Assembly (NCBI GenBank): GCA_036380695.1
Contig: DASVEG010000159.1
Coordinates: forward strand, 1-12,386
From: DASVEG01 sp036380695
GTDB lineage: Bacteria; Actinomycetota; Acidimicrobiia; Acidimicrobiales; CADCTF01
DNA: 12,386 bases
Direction: 5' to 3'
Shown here piece after piece: positions 1 through 5,593 of the stretch. Under the pieces are notes generated by a model. It did no database searches. It had not been told where the DNA came from and saw only the letters and a program-made list of their open reading frames with translations. Position numbers and translations under genes: made by a program. Position 1 is the stretch's first letter; each line of letters starts with the position of its first letter.

Positions 1-1143
1 CGCGGCGCCAGCGGCGAACAAGGACGCCGCAGACGTGCGCTCGACGGCTGCGCCAAGGGCGACCGGGCCGACGGTTTGCCCCAAACGCGTCACGCCGACG
101 AAGAACGCGACGACCGAACCGCGGCTCGACGCGGGCGGCACCCCGGCGACGATGTCCTGCAGCGTGGGAATCAAGATCCCTTCCCCGAAGCCGTAGATGA
201 CGGGCCCGAGCAGCAGGATCGGCACGTTGGGCGCGACCGCGAGCGTGCCGACGCCGCCCGCGAGGCACATCGACCCGAAGACCAGCAGCCGATTCGCGCC
301 GAAGCGCCCTCGGAGCCGCCCGAGCATGAGCGCCGTCGCGGTGCTGCTGAACGCCGGGACCGCGAGCACGAGGCCGCGACCGGTCGCGCCGATCCCGAAC
401 TCGCCTGCGAGGTGCACCGGAAGTACGGCGAGGAAAAGCCCGAAGATCAGGACGAAGACGACAAAGGTCATCCCGGTCGCACCGAGCACGGTGCTGTTGC
501 GCAGGTAGGGCGCCGTCCGGCGAAGCTGCTCGCGGAGCGTCCCCTCGCCTCGGGTGCCGCGCGGCAGCACCTTGAACGCGGCGACGGCGGTCACGACGCC
601 GATCCAGTAGGGCGCGAACGTCAGTCGCCAGCCACCGATGTCGGCGAGCAGCCCACCGAGCGGCGGCAGCACCGCGATCGACGCGGTCAGCGCGGCGGCG
701 TTGCGGCCGATCATCTTCGCCCGGTCGGGCCCGTCCCAGTGGTCGCCGATGATGACGACCGCGAGGTTGATCAGCCCCGCTGCGCCACACCCTTGGAGGA
801 AGCGCAGCGCGAGCAGCACCGGGAACGTCTGGGCGAACACGGCGAGGCCGCCGGCGATGCCGAAGATGGCGAGGCACGGGACGACGACGGTGCGCCGACC
901 GTAGCGGTCGGCCAGCACGCCGATGATCGGCGCGAGGAGGACGCCGGGGGCCGTCGCGGCGCCGAGCACGAGCCCGACGCCGGACGCGCCGGTGCCGAAC
1001 TCCTCGGCGATGTCGGGCGCGGCCGGCGTCACCAGCACGTTGCCCAGGATCCCGGTCAGGGTGATCGAGAGGATCAGCGGGAACGGCGGCCTCGGGGCCC
1101 GCTCGACCGCAGAGACAGGCGAGCCCGAGGAACCTTCCGGCAT
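1..1143 (-). CDS. MFS transporter, partial (C-terminus beyond window)
   Basis: A reading frame of 381 codons runs on the minus strand from ATG at 1143 off the left edge with no stop. The protein is very hydrophobic, with successive membrane helices starting near residue 22. The loop after TM2 carries the major facilitator motif A, GVLADRYGRR, at about residues 75-84. A long central loop near residues 195-215 splits it into two six-helix halves, as in drug:H+ antiporter-type MFS proteins of about 400-420 residues, so probably only the last helix is missing. Upstream lie a GGGGAAG Shine-Dalgarno-like stretch, a plausible promoter and a 14-bp palindrome. The substrate cannot be read from the sequence; proton-driven efflux of a small molecule is the usual family role and is inferred. 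The plus-strand open frames here are antisense shadows. Confidence 0.9.
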   Translation of the reverse strand, partial: MPEGSSGSPVSAVERAPRPPFPLILSITLTGILGNVLVTPAAPDIAEEFGTGASGVGLVLGAATAPGVLLAPIIGVLADRYGRRTVVVPCLAIFGIAGGLAVFAQTFPVLLALRFLQGCGAAGLINLAVVIIGDHWDGPDRAKMIGRNAAALTASIAVLPPLGGLLADIGGWRLTFAPYWIGVVTAVAAFKVLPRGTRGEGTLREQLRRTAPYLRNSTVLGATGMTFVVFVLIFGLFLAVLPVHLAGEFGIGATGRGLVLAVPAFSSTATALMLGRLRGRFGANRLLVFGSMCLAGGVGTLAVAPNVPILLLGPVIYGFGEGILIPTLQDIVAGVPPASSRGSVVAFFVGVTRLGQTVGPVALGAAVERTSAASLFAAGAA

Positions 1144-1197
1144 CAGTCGCACTTCCCCGAACGACTGGTGCCGTGCTGCCCCTCGGGCTCGATCCGC

Positions 1198-1226
1198 ACG
1201 GTAGCGGCGCGCCGGTCGACCGGCAA
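1198..1226 (-). promoter_or_regulatory. Putative sigma70-type promoter of the MFS gene with palindromic operator in the spacer
   Basis: On the minus strand a TTGCCG -35 box (1226-1221) is followed after 17 bp by a TACCGT -10 box (1203-1198), which would place the transcript start about 47 nt before the MFS start codon. The spacer and part of the -35 box are covered by GCCGGTCGACCGGC (1211-1224), a perfect 14-bp palindrome. That position suits a repressor of the TetR or MarR type, but no such regulator gene is in view. The rest of the 1144-1266 gap shows nothing else. Confidence 0.45.
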
Positions 1227-1266
1227 GATGCCCACTTCACGCCTCACAAGCGCCGCCGAGCGGCGG

Positions 1267-1755
1267 TCACCCGCGGAATTTCGAGCGGTAGCCGACGCGC
1301 ATGCACGGCCGGAACCACTGCTCGGTGTACTGGTACGCGGCGCCGATGATCTGGTCGAGGGTCCCCTCGTCGACCCGCGCGATCGGCAGCTCGCCCTCGA
1401 GGTAGATCGCTTCCTCCCACCCGATCGTGAACCGCATCTGCTGCACCCGCGCGTTCAACCGCAGGAGCATCTCGAACAGCTCCTCGCGGTTCTCCTCGGG
1501 GCGGGGCATGAACTGCGTCTCGAAGTGCAGCGTGCGCTGCCGCAGGTGAAACCAGACCGTCGTGACCTGCTTCTCGTCCCCGCGCAACCGCACGAACCAC
1601 CGGTGGCCGAACGTCGGGTCGTCGAGGCGGTCGACCGCGAGCACGTCGTCGCTCGCAGCCCGCTCGCCCTCCGCCCACGAGGTGATGGTGGTGGCCAGTC
1701 GCTCGAGGTCTTCGGGCGACGCGGGTGCGTTGCCCGCGTCGCGACCTACCGGCAC
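1267..1755 (-). CDS. YbjN domain-containing protein
   Basis: This 162-residue protein starts at GTG 1755, overlapping the last codons of mshA by 10 nt, so the two are probably translated together. It resembles the YbjN family (type III secretion chaperone-like fold). It has an acidic N-terminal helix, a beta-rich middle (FGHRWFVRLRG, then TTVWFHLRQRTLHFETQFM), a PEENREELFEMLLRLN helix and a C-terminal VDEGTLDQIIGAAYQYTEQW helix. No catalytic residue, signal peptide or membrane segment is visible. YbjN proteins are small cytoplasmic proteins of unclear role, thought to act as chaperones or regulators. The place just after mshA is shared with mycobacteria (Rv0486-Rv0487, from memory), which suggests a link to mycothiol or carbon metabolism. 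The start is uncertain because no strong ribosome site precedes it. Confidence 0.85.
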   Translation of the reverse strand: MPVGRDAGNAPASPEDLERLATTITSWAEGERAASDDVLAVDRLDDPTFGHRWFVRLRGDEKQVTTVWFHLRQRTLHFETQFMPRPEENREELFEMLLRLNARVQQMRFTIGWEEAIYLEGELPIARVDEGTLDQIIGAAYQYTEQWFRPCMRVGYRSKFRG

Positions 1756-2984
1756 TCGACGAGCTGGCGCGCGGTCAGGTCGCCGTACAAGCGGCGCAAT
1801 CTGCCCGCTGCGATCGACCACGTGTAGCTGCGCGCCCTGGCCGCGGCCCGCCGCGACATTGCCGCGGCCAGTTCGTGATCGGTGAGGATCCTCCCCGCGT
1901 ACTCGGCGAACGCGAGCGGGTCGCGTTCGTCGACGAGGTAGCCGGTGCGGCCGTCCTCCACCAGCGTGGTGAGCCCGCCGACCGCGGACGCGACGACGGG
2001 CGTGCCGCACGCGGCGGCTTCGAGCGCGACGAGCCCGAACGACTCGGTCCGGCTTGGTACCAGGCACACGTCGGCGGCGCGGTAGAAGGTCGACAGCAGC
2101 TCGTGCGCCTGCGGCGGCACGAACCGCACCCGGTCACCCAACCCCGCGTCGACGGCCAGCCGCCGCAGCCGCGCCAGCTCGGCGTCGCCCTGGTGGCCGC
2201 TCGGTCCCCCGACGACGACGAGGTACGCGTCCGGAACGCGCTCGGCCAGTTCTTCGAGCGCGCCGATGGCGATGCCGAGCCCCTTCAGCGGCTGGATCCG
2301 ACCGACGCACAGGAGCATCCGCGCGTCCTCCGCGAACCCCAGCGCGCGCCGCGCCTGCCGGCGGCTGCCCGGCGCGAAGAACGCATGGTCGACGCCGAGC
2401 GGGACGACCTCGATGCGGGATGCCTCCGCGCCATAGAGACGCACGAGCTGCGCGACCTCGTCGTCGCACGAGGCGAGGATCGCGTCCGAGCACCCGATCA
2501 CGTCGGCTTCGGCGCGCGAACGCCGCTCGCTGTTCTCGCCCAGGTCGACCTCGGCCTTCACGCGGTCGAGCGTGTGGAACGTCGACACCAGCGGCAGGTC
2601 GAGCTCGTGCTTGATGCGGTGACCGGCGACCCCGGAGAGCCAGTAGTTCGCGTGGATCGCGTCGGCCCGGTGACCGGCGGCCATGCGAGCGAGGACCGAC
2701 GACGTGAACTCGTCGACGAGGCCGGGGAGCGCCTCCTTCTCGACCGGCTCGAGGGGGCCAGCCGGCACGTGGTGGACGAGGAGCCCTGGCTCCACGGCGA
2801 CGATGGGCGCGACGTCGGCCGACGCGGCTCGCGTGTAGACGTCGCAACGAACGCCGGCCCTTGCGAGCGCGGACGCGAGCTCGCGGACGTAGACGTTCAT
2901 CCCCCCGCCGTCACCCGTGCCCGGCTGCGCGAGCGGGGACGTGTGCATGGAGAGCACAGCGAGTGCGCGCACGTCGCTCTGCAA
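1746..2984 (-). CDS. mshA: D-inositol-3-phosphate glycosyltransferase (mycothiol synthesis)
   Basis: MshA is a cytoplasmic GT4 (GT-B fold) enzyme that transfers GlcNAc from UDP-GlcNAc to 1L-myo-inositol 1-phosphate, the first step of mycothiol synthesis. The N-terminus carries the family signature SMHTSPLAQPGTGDGGGMNV (residues 12-31). The acceptor-side segment TFHTLDRVKAE follows. The C-terminal Rossmann half has the GRIQPLKG sugar-nucleotide motif and the retaining-GT EX7E motif (E314 to E322, in ESFGLVALE). The length of 412 residues is normal for the family. The start is TTG at 2984, 2 nt after the stop of the XRE gene; GTG at 2972 is an alternative, and neither has a well-spaced ribosome site. 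It overlaps the YbjN gene downstream. Later mycothiol genes (mshB, mshC, mshD) are not in the window. Confidence 0.95.
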   Translation of the reverse strand: MQSDVRALAVLSMHTSPLAQPGTGDGGGMNVYVRELASALARAGVRCDVYTRAASADVAPIVAVEPGLLVHHVPAGPLEPVEKEALPGLVDEFTSSVLARMAAGHRADAIHANYWLSGVAGHRIKHELDLPLVSTFHTLDRVKAEVDLGENSERRSRAEADVIGCSDAILASCDDEVAQLVRLYGAEASRIEVVPLGVDHAFFAPGSRRQARRALGFAEDARMLLCVGRIQPLKGLGIAIGALEELAERVPDAYLVVVGGPSGHQGDAELARLRRLAVDAGLGDRVRFVPPQAHELLSTFYRAADVCLVPSRTESFGLVALEAAACGTPVVASAVGGLTTLVEDGRTGYLVDERDPLAFAEYAGRILTDHELAAAMSRRAAARARSYTWSIAAGRLRRLYGDLTARQLVECR

Positions 2985-2986
2985 CC

Positions 2987-3424
2987 CTACGGCTCGTCCT
3001 CTTGTTCCCCTCCCGCCGGGGGCGGCGCCAACTCGAGGCCCTTCGCGTCGTTCTCGGCGCGGAACGACGAGTAGATGCGGATGAGCGTCTGCTTCTGGTC
3101 TTCGGTGATGAAGCGGTCGCGCAGGATCTCGCCGGGGAGGTCTTGCTCCTCGTCGCGCTCGTCGAGGATGCCGGCGCGGATGTACATCGTCTCCGCCGAG
3201 ATGCGCAGCGCCTTGGCGATCTGCTGGAGGATCTCCGCCGACGGGCGGCGCATGCCGCGCTCGATCTGGCTCAGGTACGGGTTGGAGATCCCGGCGATGT
3301 CGGAGAGCCGTCGGAGCGACAAGCGCGCGTTGTTCCGTTGCTCGCGGATGAACGACCCGAGGTCGGCCAGCCGGTCGCCGACCGCGTCCGCCGGCGACTT
3401 CTCGTCATCACCGTCCGCCTGCAT
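2987..3424 (-). CDS. XRE-family helix-turn-helix transcriptional regulator
   Basis: This 145-residue protein has a Cro/CI-type DNA-binding domain at about residues 22-78, with LRRLSDIAGISNPYLSQIE forming the helix-turn-helix and ERGMRRPSAEILQQIAKAL completing the fold. The tail is charged: residues 87-145 include GILDERDEEQDLPGEIL, a helix with the core KQTLIRIYSSFRAEN, and an acidic proline-rich end. The arrangement recalls a small mycobacterial regulator, Rv0474, and its relatives (from memory; a homology search would settle it). No ligand domain or membrane segment is present. It opens a minus-strand operon and is followed after 2 nt by mshA, so it may be co-expressed with mycothiol synthesis and autoregulate the operon. 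ATG 3424 is chosen because a TAGCGT -10-like hexamer ends 8 nt before it. Confidence 0.9.
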   Translation of the reverse strand: MQADGDDEKSPADAVGDRLADLGSFIREQRNNARLSLRRLSDIAGISNPYLSQIERGMRRPSAEILQQIAKALRISAETMYIRAGILDERDEEQDLPGEILRDRFITEDQKQTLIRIYSSFRAENDAKGLELAPPPAGGEQEDEP

Positions 3425-3432
3425 GGGCGAAG

Positions 3433-3438
3433 ACGCTA
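3433..3438 (-). promoter_or_regulatory. -10-like hexamer TAGCGT before the XRE-mshA-ybjN operon
   Basis: The minus strand reads TAGCGT, then 8 nt, then the ATG of the XRE regulator at 3424. A transcript would start about at or 1-2 nt before the ATG, giving a leaderless or near-leaderless message. No Shine-Dalgarno sequence is present. A TTGAGG at 3463-3458 could be a -35 box, but the 19-bp spacing is long. Confidence 0.4.
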
Positions 3439-3472
3439 CCCGCCGTCACCGGCGGCCCCTCAATCCCTCAGC

Positions 3473-3496
3473 GCTTCGGGGCTTCAGTGCTTCAGT
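3473..3496. repeat. Three tandem octamers at the rsiG 3' end
   Basis: GCTTCGGG, GCTTCAGT and GCTTCAGT follow one another without gaps, covering the stop codon of the RsiG-like gene and the 20 bp beyond it. The array is short, probably a replication-slippage product, and has no evident function. Confidence 0.5.
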
Positions 3497-4034
3497 TCGC
3501 GAGCAGCGAGTCGGCGCTTGCCGCGCCGCTCTTGTACCGCCGGACGATCTCGGCTTGGAACGCGTCGATCCGGTCGAACACGAGGCGGCGGCGGTCGGAC
3601 AGCTTCCGCTCGATCTCGCCGAGGCGGTCGGAGAGCTCGCGGACGTCGTCGTCGCTGAGGTCGGGAAGGCTGGCGAGCGAGTCCTGGTGCGCGACCTCGT
3701 CGGCCTCGGCGAGGTACTCGTCGCTGTCGGGCCCCGGCTCGAGCAACGTGGGCAGGCGGCCGAAGCCCGCGGGGCGCGCGTGGTCGCCCAGCATCTCGCC
3801 CTCCTTCAGGCGGTCGACGAGGTCGCTCGTCGAGCTGCGGCCTTCGCCTGCGGTGCGGTGCTCGATCTCCGAGTGGATGATGTCGAGCCGCCCCTGCACG
3901 ATGCGCCGCGCGTACGACAAGCCGACCTCGGCCTCCTGGCACTCGGCGCGCCGCGCGCGGATCTCGGCCAGGTCGAGCGCCTCGAGCCCGTCCACGTAGT
4001 CGTCGGCGAGGACCCGTTCGAGTCGCGAGCTCAT
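3492..4034 (-). CDS. rsiG: RsiG/AmfC-like c-di-GMP-binding anti-sigma factor
   Basis: This 180-residue soluble helical protein matches the family once annotated as aerial mycelium formation protein AmfC. In Streptomyces venezuelae that protein is RsiG, which binds the sigma factor WhiG when loaded with c-di-GMP. The known ligand signature is E(X)3S(X)2R(X)3Q(X)3D on antiparallel helices. Here helix one has it perfectly: E36, S40, R43, Q47, D51 (3882-3929). A C-terminal helix has E142, S146, R149, F153, D157 (3564-3611), with Phe in place of Gln. Between them is a charged helix and a loop (RPAGFGRLPTLLEPGPDSDE). ATG 4034 is chosen, not the longer frame, because TACCAT sits 6 nt upstream. The gene is head-to-head with a HAD phosphatase. 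No WhiG-like sigma gene is in the window, so the partner is unknown. Confidence 0.85.
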   Translation of the reverse strand: MSSRLERVLADDYVDGLEALDLAEIRARRAECQEAEVGLSYARRIVQGRLDIIHSEIEHRTAGEGRSSTSDLVDRLKEGEMLGDHARPAGFGRLPTLLEPGPDSDEYLAEADEVAHQDSLASLPDLSDDDVRELSDRLGEIERKLSDRRRLVFDRIDAFQAEIVRRYKSGAASADSLLAN

Positions 4035-4040
4035 ACGGGC

Positions 4041-4046
4041 ATGGTA
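4041..4046 (-). promoter_or_regulatory. -10 hexamer TACCAT of the rsiG-like gene, leaderless geometry
   Basis: The minus strand reads TACCAT, 6 nt, then ATG at 4034. This is the spacing that puts the transcript start on the A of the ATG. Only 22 bp separate this ATG from the divergent HAD start at 4057, so the two promoters must overlap. On the plus strand TAGGCG (4045-4050) occupies the equivalent place before the HAD gene but lacks the final T. No good -35 box is seen. Confidence 0.45.
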
Positions 4047-4056
4047 GGCGTTGTCC

Positions 4057-4722
4057 ATGTCCCCGATCGCGGCCGTCGTCTTCGACTTCGACGGGTTGAT
4101 CCTCGACACCGAGGAGCCGATCTACGTCGCGCTGCGCGAGGTGTGGGCCGAACACGGCCACGACCTGACGATCGAGATGTGGGCGCAGTCGATCGGCACC
4201 AACAGCGAGACCGCTTTCGACGCGACCGCCGAGCTGAACCGGCTCGCGGGTACGGACTACACCGAAGGCGGGCTCACGCCGAGGGTGCGGGCCCGCATCG
4301 CTGAGTTGCTCGCCGGCGCCGACGTGCTGCCAGGCGTGCTCGAGTGGGTGGCCGAAGCCGAGGCGCGCGGGCTCGGCGTCGCGATCGCGTCGAGCGCCGA
4401 CCGGGCGTGGATCGTCGAGCACCTGGAGCGGCTCGGGCACCTCGAGCGCTTCCCGGTGGTGAGTTGCTACGACGACGTCGGCGTGTACAAGCCGGATCCC
4501 GCCGCGTACCTGGCCGCGTGCGAGCGCCTGGGCGTCGAGCCGTCGGCTGCCCTCGCGATCGAAGACAGCGTGCCCGGGCTTACCGCTGCCAAGGCTGCGG
4601 GCCTGTGGGTGGTCGCGGTGCCAACGGCGATGACGCGCCACCTCGACTTCTCGGCCGCCGACCTCGTCGTCGAGTCGCTCGCCCACGTCACCCTCGCCGA
4701 CGTGATCGCGCGCCTCGCTTGA
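4057..4722 (+). CDS. HAD-superfamily (subfamily IA) phosphatase, beta-phosphoglucomutase-like
   Basis: This 221-residue protein has all four HAD motifs. Motif I is DFDGLILDTEEP, with nucleophile D10 and acid/base D12. Motif II is Ser in IASSADR (S112 or S113). Motif III is K145 in YKPDP. Motif IV is the acidic pair E169-D170 in AIEDS. A helical C1 cap (about residues 18-85) follows motif I. This layout fits small-metabolite phosphatases and phosphoglucomutases that form an aspartyl-phosphate intermediate. The substrate cannot be told from the sequence. ATG 4057 is used; TTG 4051 is an in-frame alternative. The 3' end overlaps the convergent sodX gene by 35 bp, and no terminator lies between them. 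Confidence 0.9.
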   Translation: MSPIAAVVFDFDGLILDTEEPIYVALREVWAEHGHDLTIEMWAQSIGTNSETAFDATAELNRLAGTDYTEGGLTPRVRARIAELLAGADVLPGVLEWVAEAEARGLGVAIASSADRAWIVEHLERLGHLERFPVVSCYDDVGVYKPDPAAYLAACERLGVEPSAALAIEDSVPGLTAAKAAGLWVVAVPTAMTRHLDFSAADLVVESLAHVTLADVIARLA

Positions 4723-5044
4723 CGCGCCCGGCCCGCTCGGCAGGGGCATAGCGGTAGACGACGCGGCCCATCACGAGCCGCCGCGGCACCGCGCCGAACA
4801 CGCGGCTGTCGGTGCTGGCCGCCGGGTTGTCGCCGACGACGAAGATCCCGTCCCTGCCGGACGACGCGACGCGCTTGACGAGGATGCGCGACCGGTCCCT
4901 CGGGTCACGAACCGCCACCACGTCACCCGGCCGGTAGAACCAGCCGGACACGACGAGCAGGCGGTCGCCCTGCTCGAACGAGGGGCTCATGCTCTTCCCC
5001 TCCACGTGGATACGCCGGAGACGTGGTGGGTACGCGCGATCCAT
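4688..5044 (-). CDS. sodX: Nickel-type superoxide dismutase maturation protease (S26 family)
   Basis: This 118-residue protein is a small signal-peptidase-I-type (S24/S26) serine protease. The nucleophile is Ser18 in VEGKSMSPSF and the general base is Lys57 in ILVKRV, with the late box GDNPAASTDSR (residues 71-81). There is no N-terminal membrane helix, so it is probably cytoplasmic, as expected for the protease that removes the Ni-SOD propeptide to expose the nickel-binding His1. It lies head-to-head with sodN, which supports the assignment. The start is ATG 5044, with a GAGGA ribosome site at 5054-5050. That places its ribosome site, and presumably its promoter, inside the sodN coding region. 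The C-terminus is arginine-rich (GRVKRGARSRRRG). It overlaps the HAD gene tail-to-tail by 35 bp. Confidence 0.9.
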   Translation of the reverse strand: MDRAYPPRLRRIHVEGKSMSPSFEQGDRLLVVSGWFYRPGDVVAVRDPRDRSRILVKRVASSGRDGIFVVGDNPAASTDSRVFGAVPRRLVMGRVVYRYAPAERAGRVKRGARSRRRG

Positions 5045-5459
5045 GCCTGTCCTCGTGACCATCTTGACCGCGGCCGATCGCGTCTCGCCGCCCGCGACGG
5101 CCTCCGCGCACTGCGACCTCCCCTGCGGCGTGTACGACCCCACGCAGGCGCGCATCGAGGCGGAGTCGGTGCGGGCGATCGTCGCGAAGCTCCACGAGAG
5201 CGACGACGACGTCTTCCGCCAGCGCGCCGTCCTCATCAAGGAGGAGCGCGCCGAGCTCGTCAAGCACCACCTCTGGGTGCTGTGGACCGACTACTTCACG
5301 CCCGAGCACGTCGAGGAGTTCCCCGAGCTGCACGAGCTGTTCTGGACAGCAACCAAGCTCGCGGGCGAGTCGAAGCAGACCACCGACGTCGCCGTCGCCG
5401 ACCAACTCCTCGACAAGATCGACGAGATCGCGACGATCTTCGCCAAGACCCAGGAGTAG
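5043..5459 (+). CDS. sodN: Nickel superoxide dismutase precursor
   Basis: Ni-SOD dismutates superoxide to oxygen and hydrogen peroxide in the cytoplasm as a hexamer of four-helix bundles. The nickel hook HCDLPCGVY is at residues 23-31. After cleavage following Ala22 (TASA/HC) the mature protein would have 116 residues, with His1, Cys2 and Cys6 as nickel ligands, close to the 117 of Streptomyces Ni-SOD. The helical body (ARIEAESVRAIVAKL, then VKHHLWVLWTDYF, then FPELHELFWTATKLA) follows the family. The propeptide from ATG 5043 is 22 residues. GTG 5055 and TTG 5064 would give shorter leaders of 18 and 15, nearer the roughly 14 of Streptomyces. The maturation protease is encoded divergently. Nickel-dependent regulation is known in Streptomyces, but no such operator was recognised here. 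A large hairpin follows the stop. Confidence 0.97.
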   Translation: MPVLVTILTAADRVSPPATASAHCDLPCGVYDPTQARIEAESVRAIVAKLHESDDDVFRQRAVLIKEERAELVKHHLWVLWTDYFTPEHVEEFPELHELFWTATKLAGESKQTTDVAVADQLLDKIDEIATIFAKTQE

Positions 5460-5478
5460 CCCCGAGCCCCCAGGCTGT

Positions 5479-5532
5479 TTCTGGGCGCAGAACGACTCGC
5501 TGAACGCTGAACGAGTCTTTCTGCACCCAGAA
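5479..5532. terminator. Large imperfect inverted repeat after sodN, probable terminator
   Basis: Two 21-nt arms (5479-5499 and 5512-5532) match at 19 of 21 positions around a 12-nt loop that contains most of a CTGAACG direct repeat. It begins 20 nt after the sodN stop. There is no clean T-run on either side, so it would be a U-poor terminator or a processing/repeat element. A second CCCAG at 5469-5473 could compete with the right arm (5526-5530) for pairing with CTGGG (5481-5485). Confidence 0.6.
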
Positions 5533-5552
5533 CGCGGGTGGGGGCGCGTGCT

Positions 5553-5581
5553 AGGTTTCGCGTACTTTTCTGCCGAAACCT
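5553..5581 (+). promoter_or_regulatory. 8-bp dyad in the puuD-like leader, candidate operator or leader hairpin
   Basis: AGGTTTCG (5553-5560) and CGAAACCT (5574-5581) are perfect inverted copies 13 nt apart. The spacer holds TACTTT (5563-5568), a -10-like hexamer. The dyad ends one base before the GGAGGG ribosome site (5583-5588). It could be a repressor site over the promoter, or an RNA stem next to the ribosome site. No clear -35 box was found. Confidence 0.4.
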
Positions 5582-5593
5582 CGGAGGGTCGTC

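Noticed and set aside
76..1827. A 583-codon plus-strand open frame
   Set aside because: It is antisense to the MFS and YbjN genes, is extremely Arg/Asp/Glu/Pro-rich, has no recognisable domain and comes from the lack of stops in high-GC DNA. The same applies to the long frames at 1725-3074 (+), 3075-4304 (+), 6715-9093 (-) upstream of 7617, 7494-9299 (+) upstream of 8652 and 9277-11385 (-).
3425..3491. Terminator between the rsiG-like gene and the XRE gene
   Set aside because: CCGCC and GGCGG around a 6-nt loop (3440-3455) form only a 5-bp stem without a T-run, which is expected by chance at this GC content.
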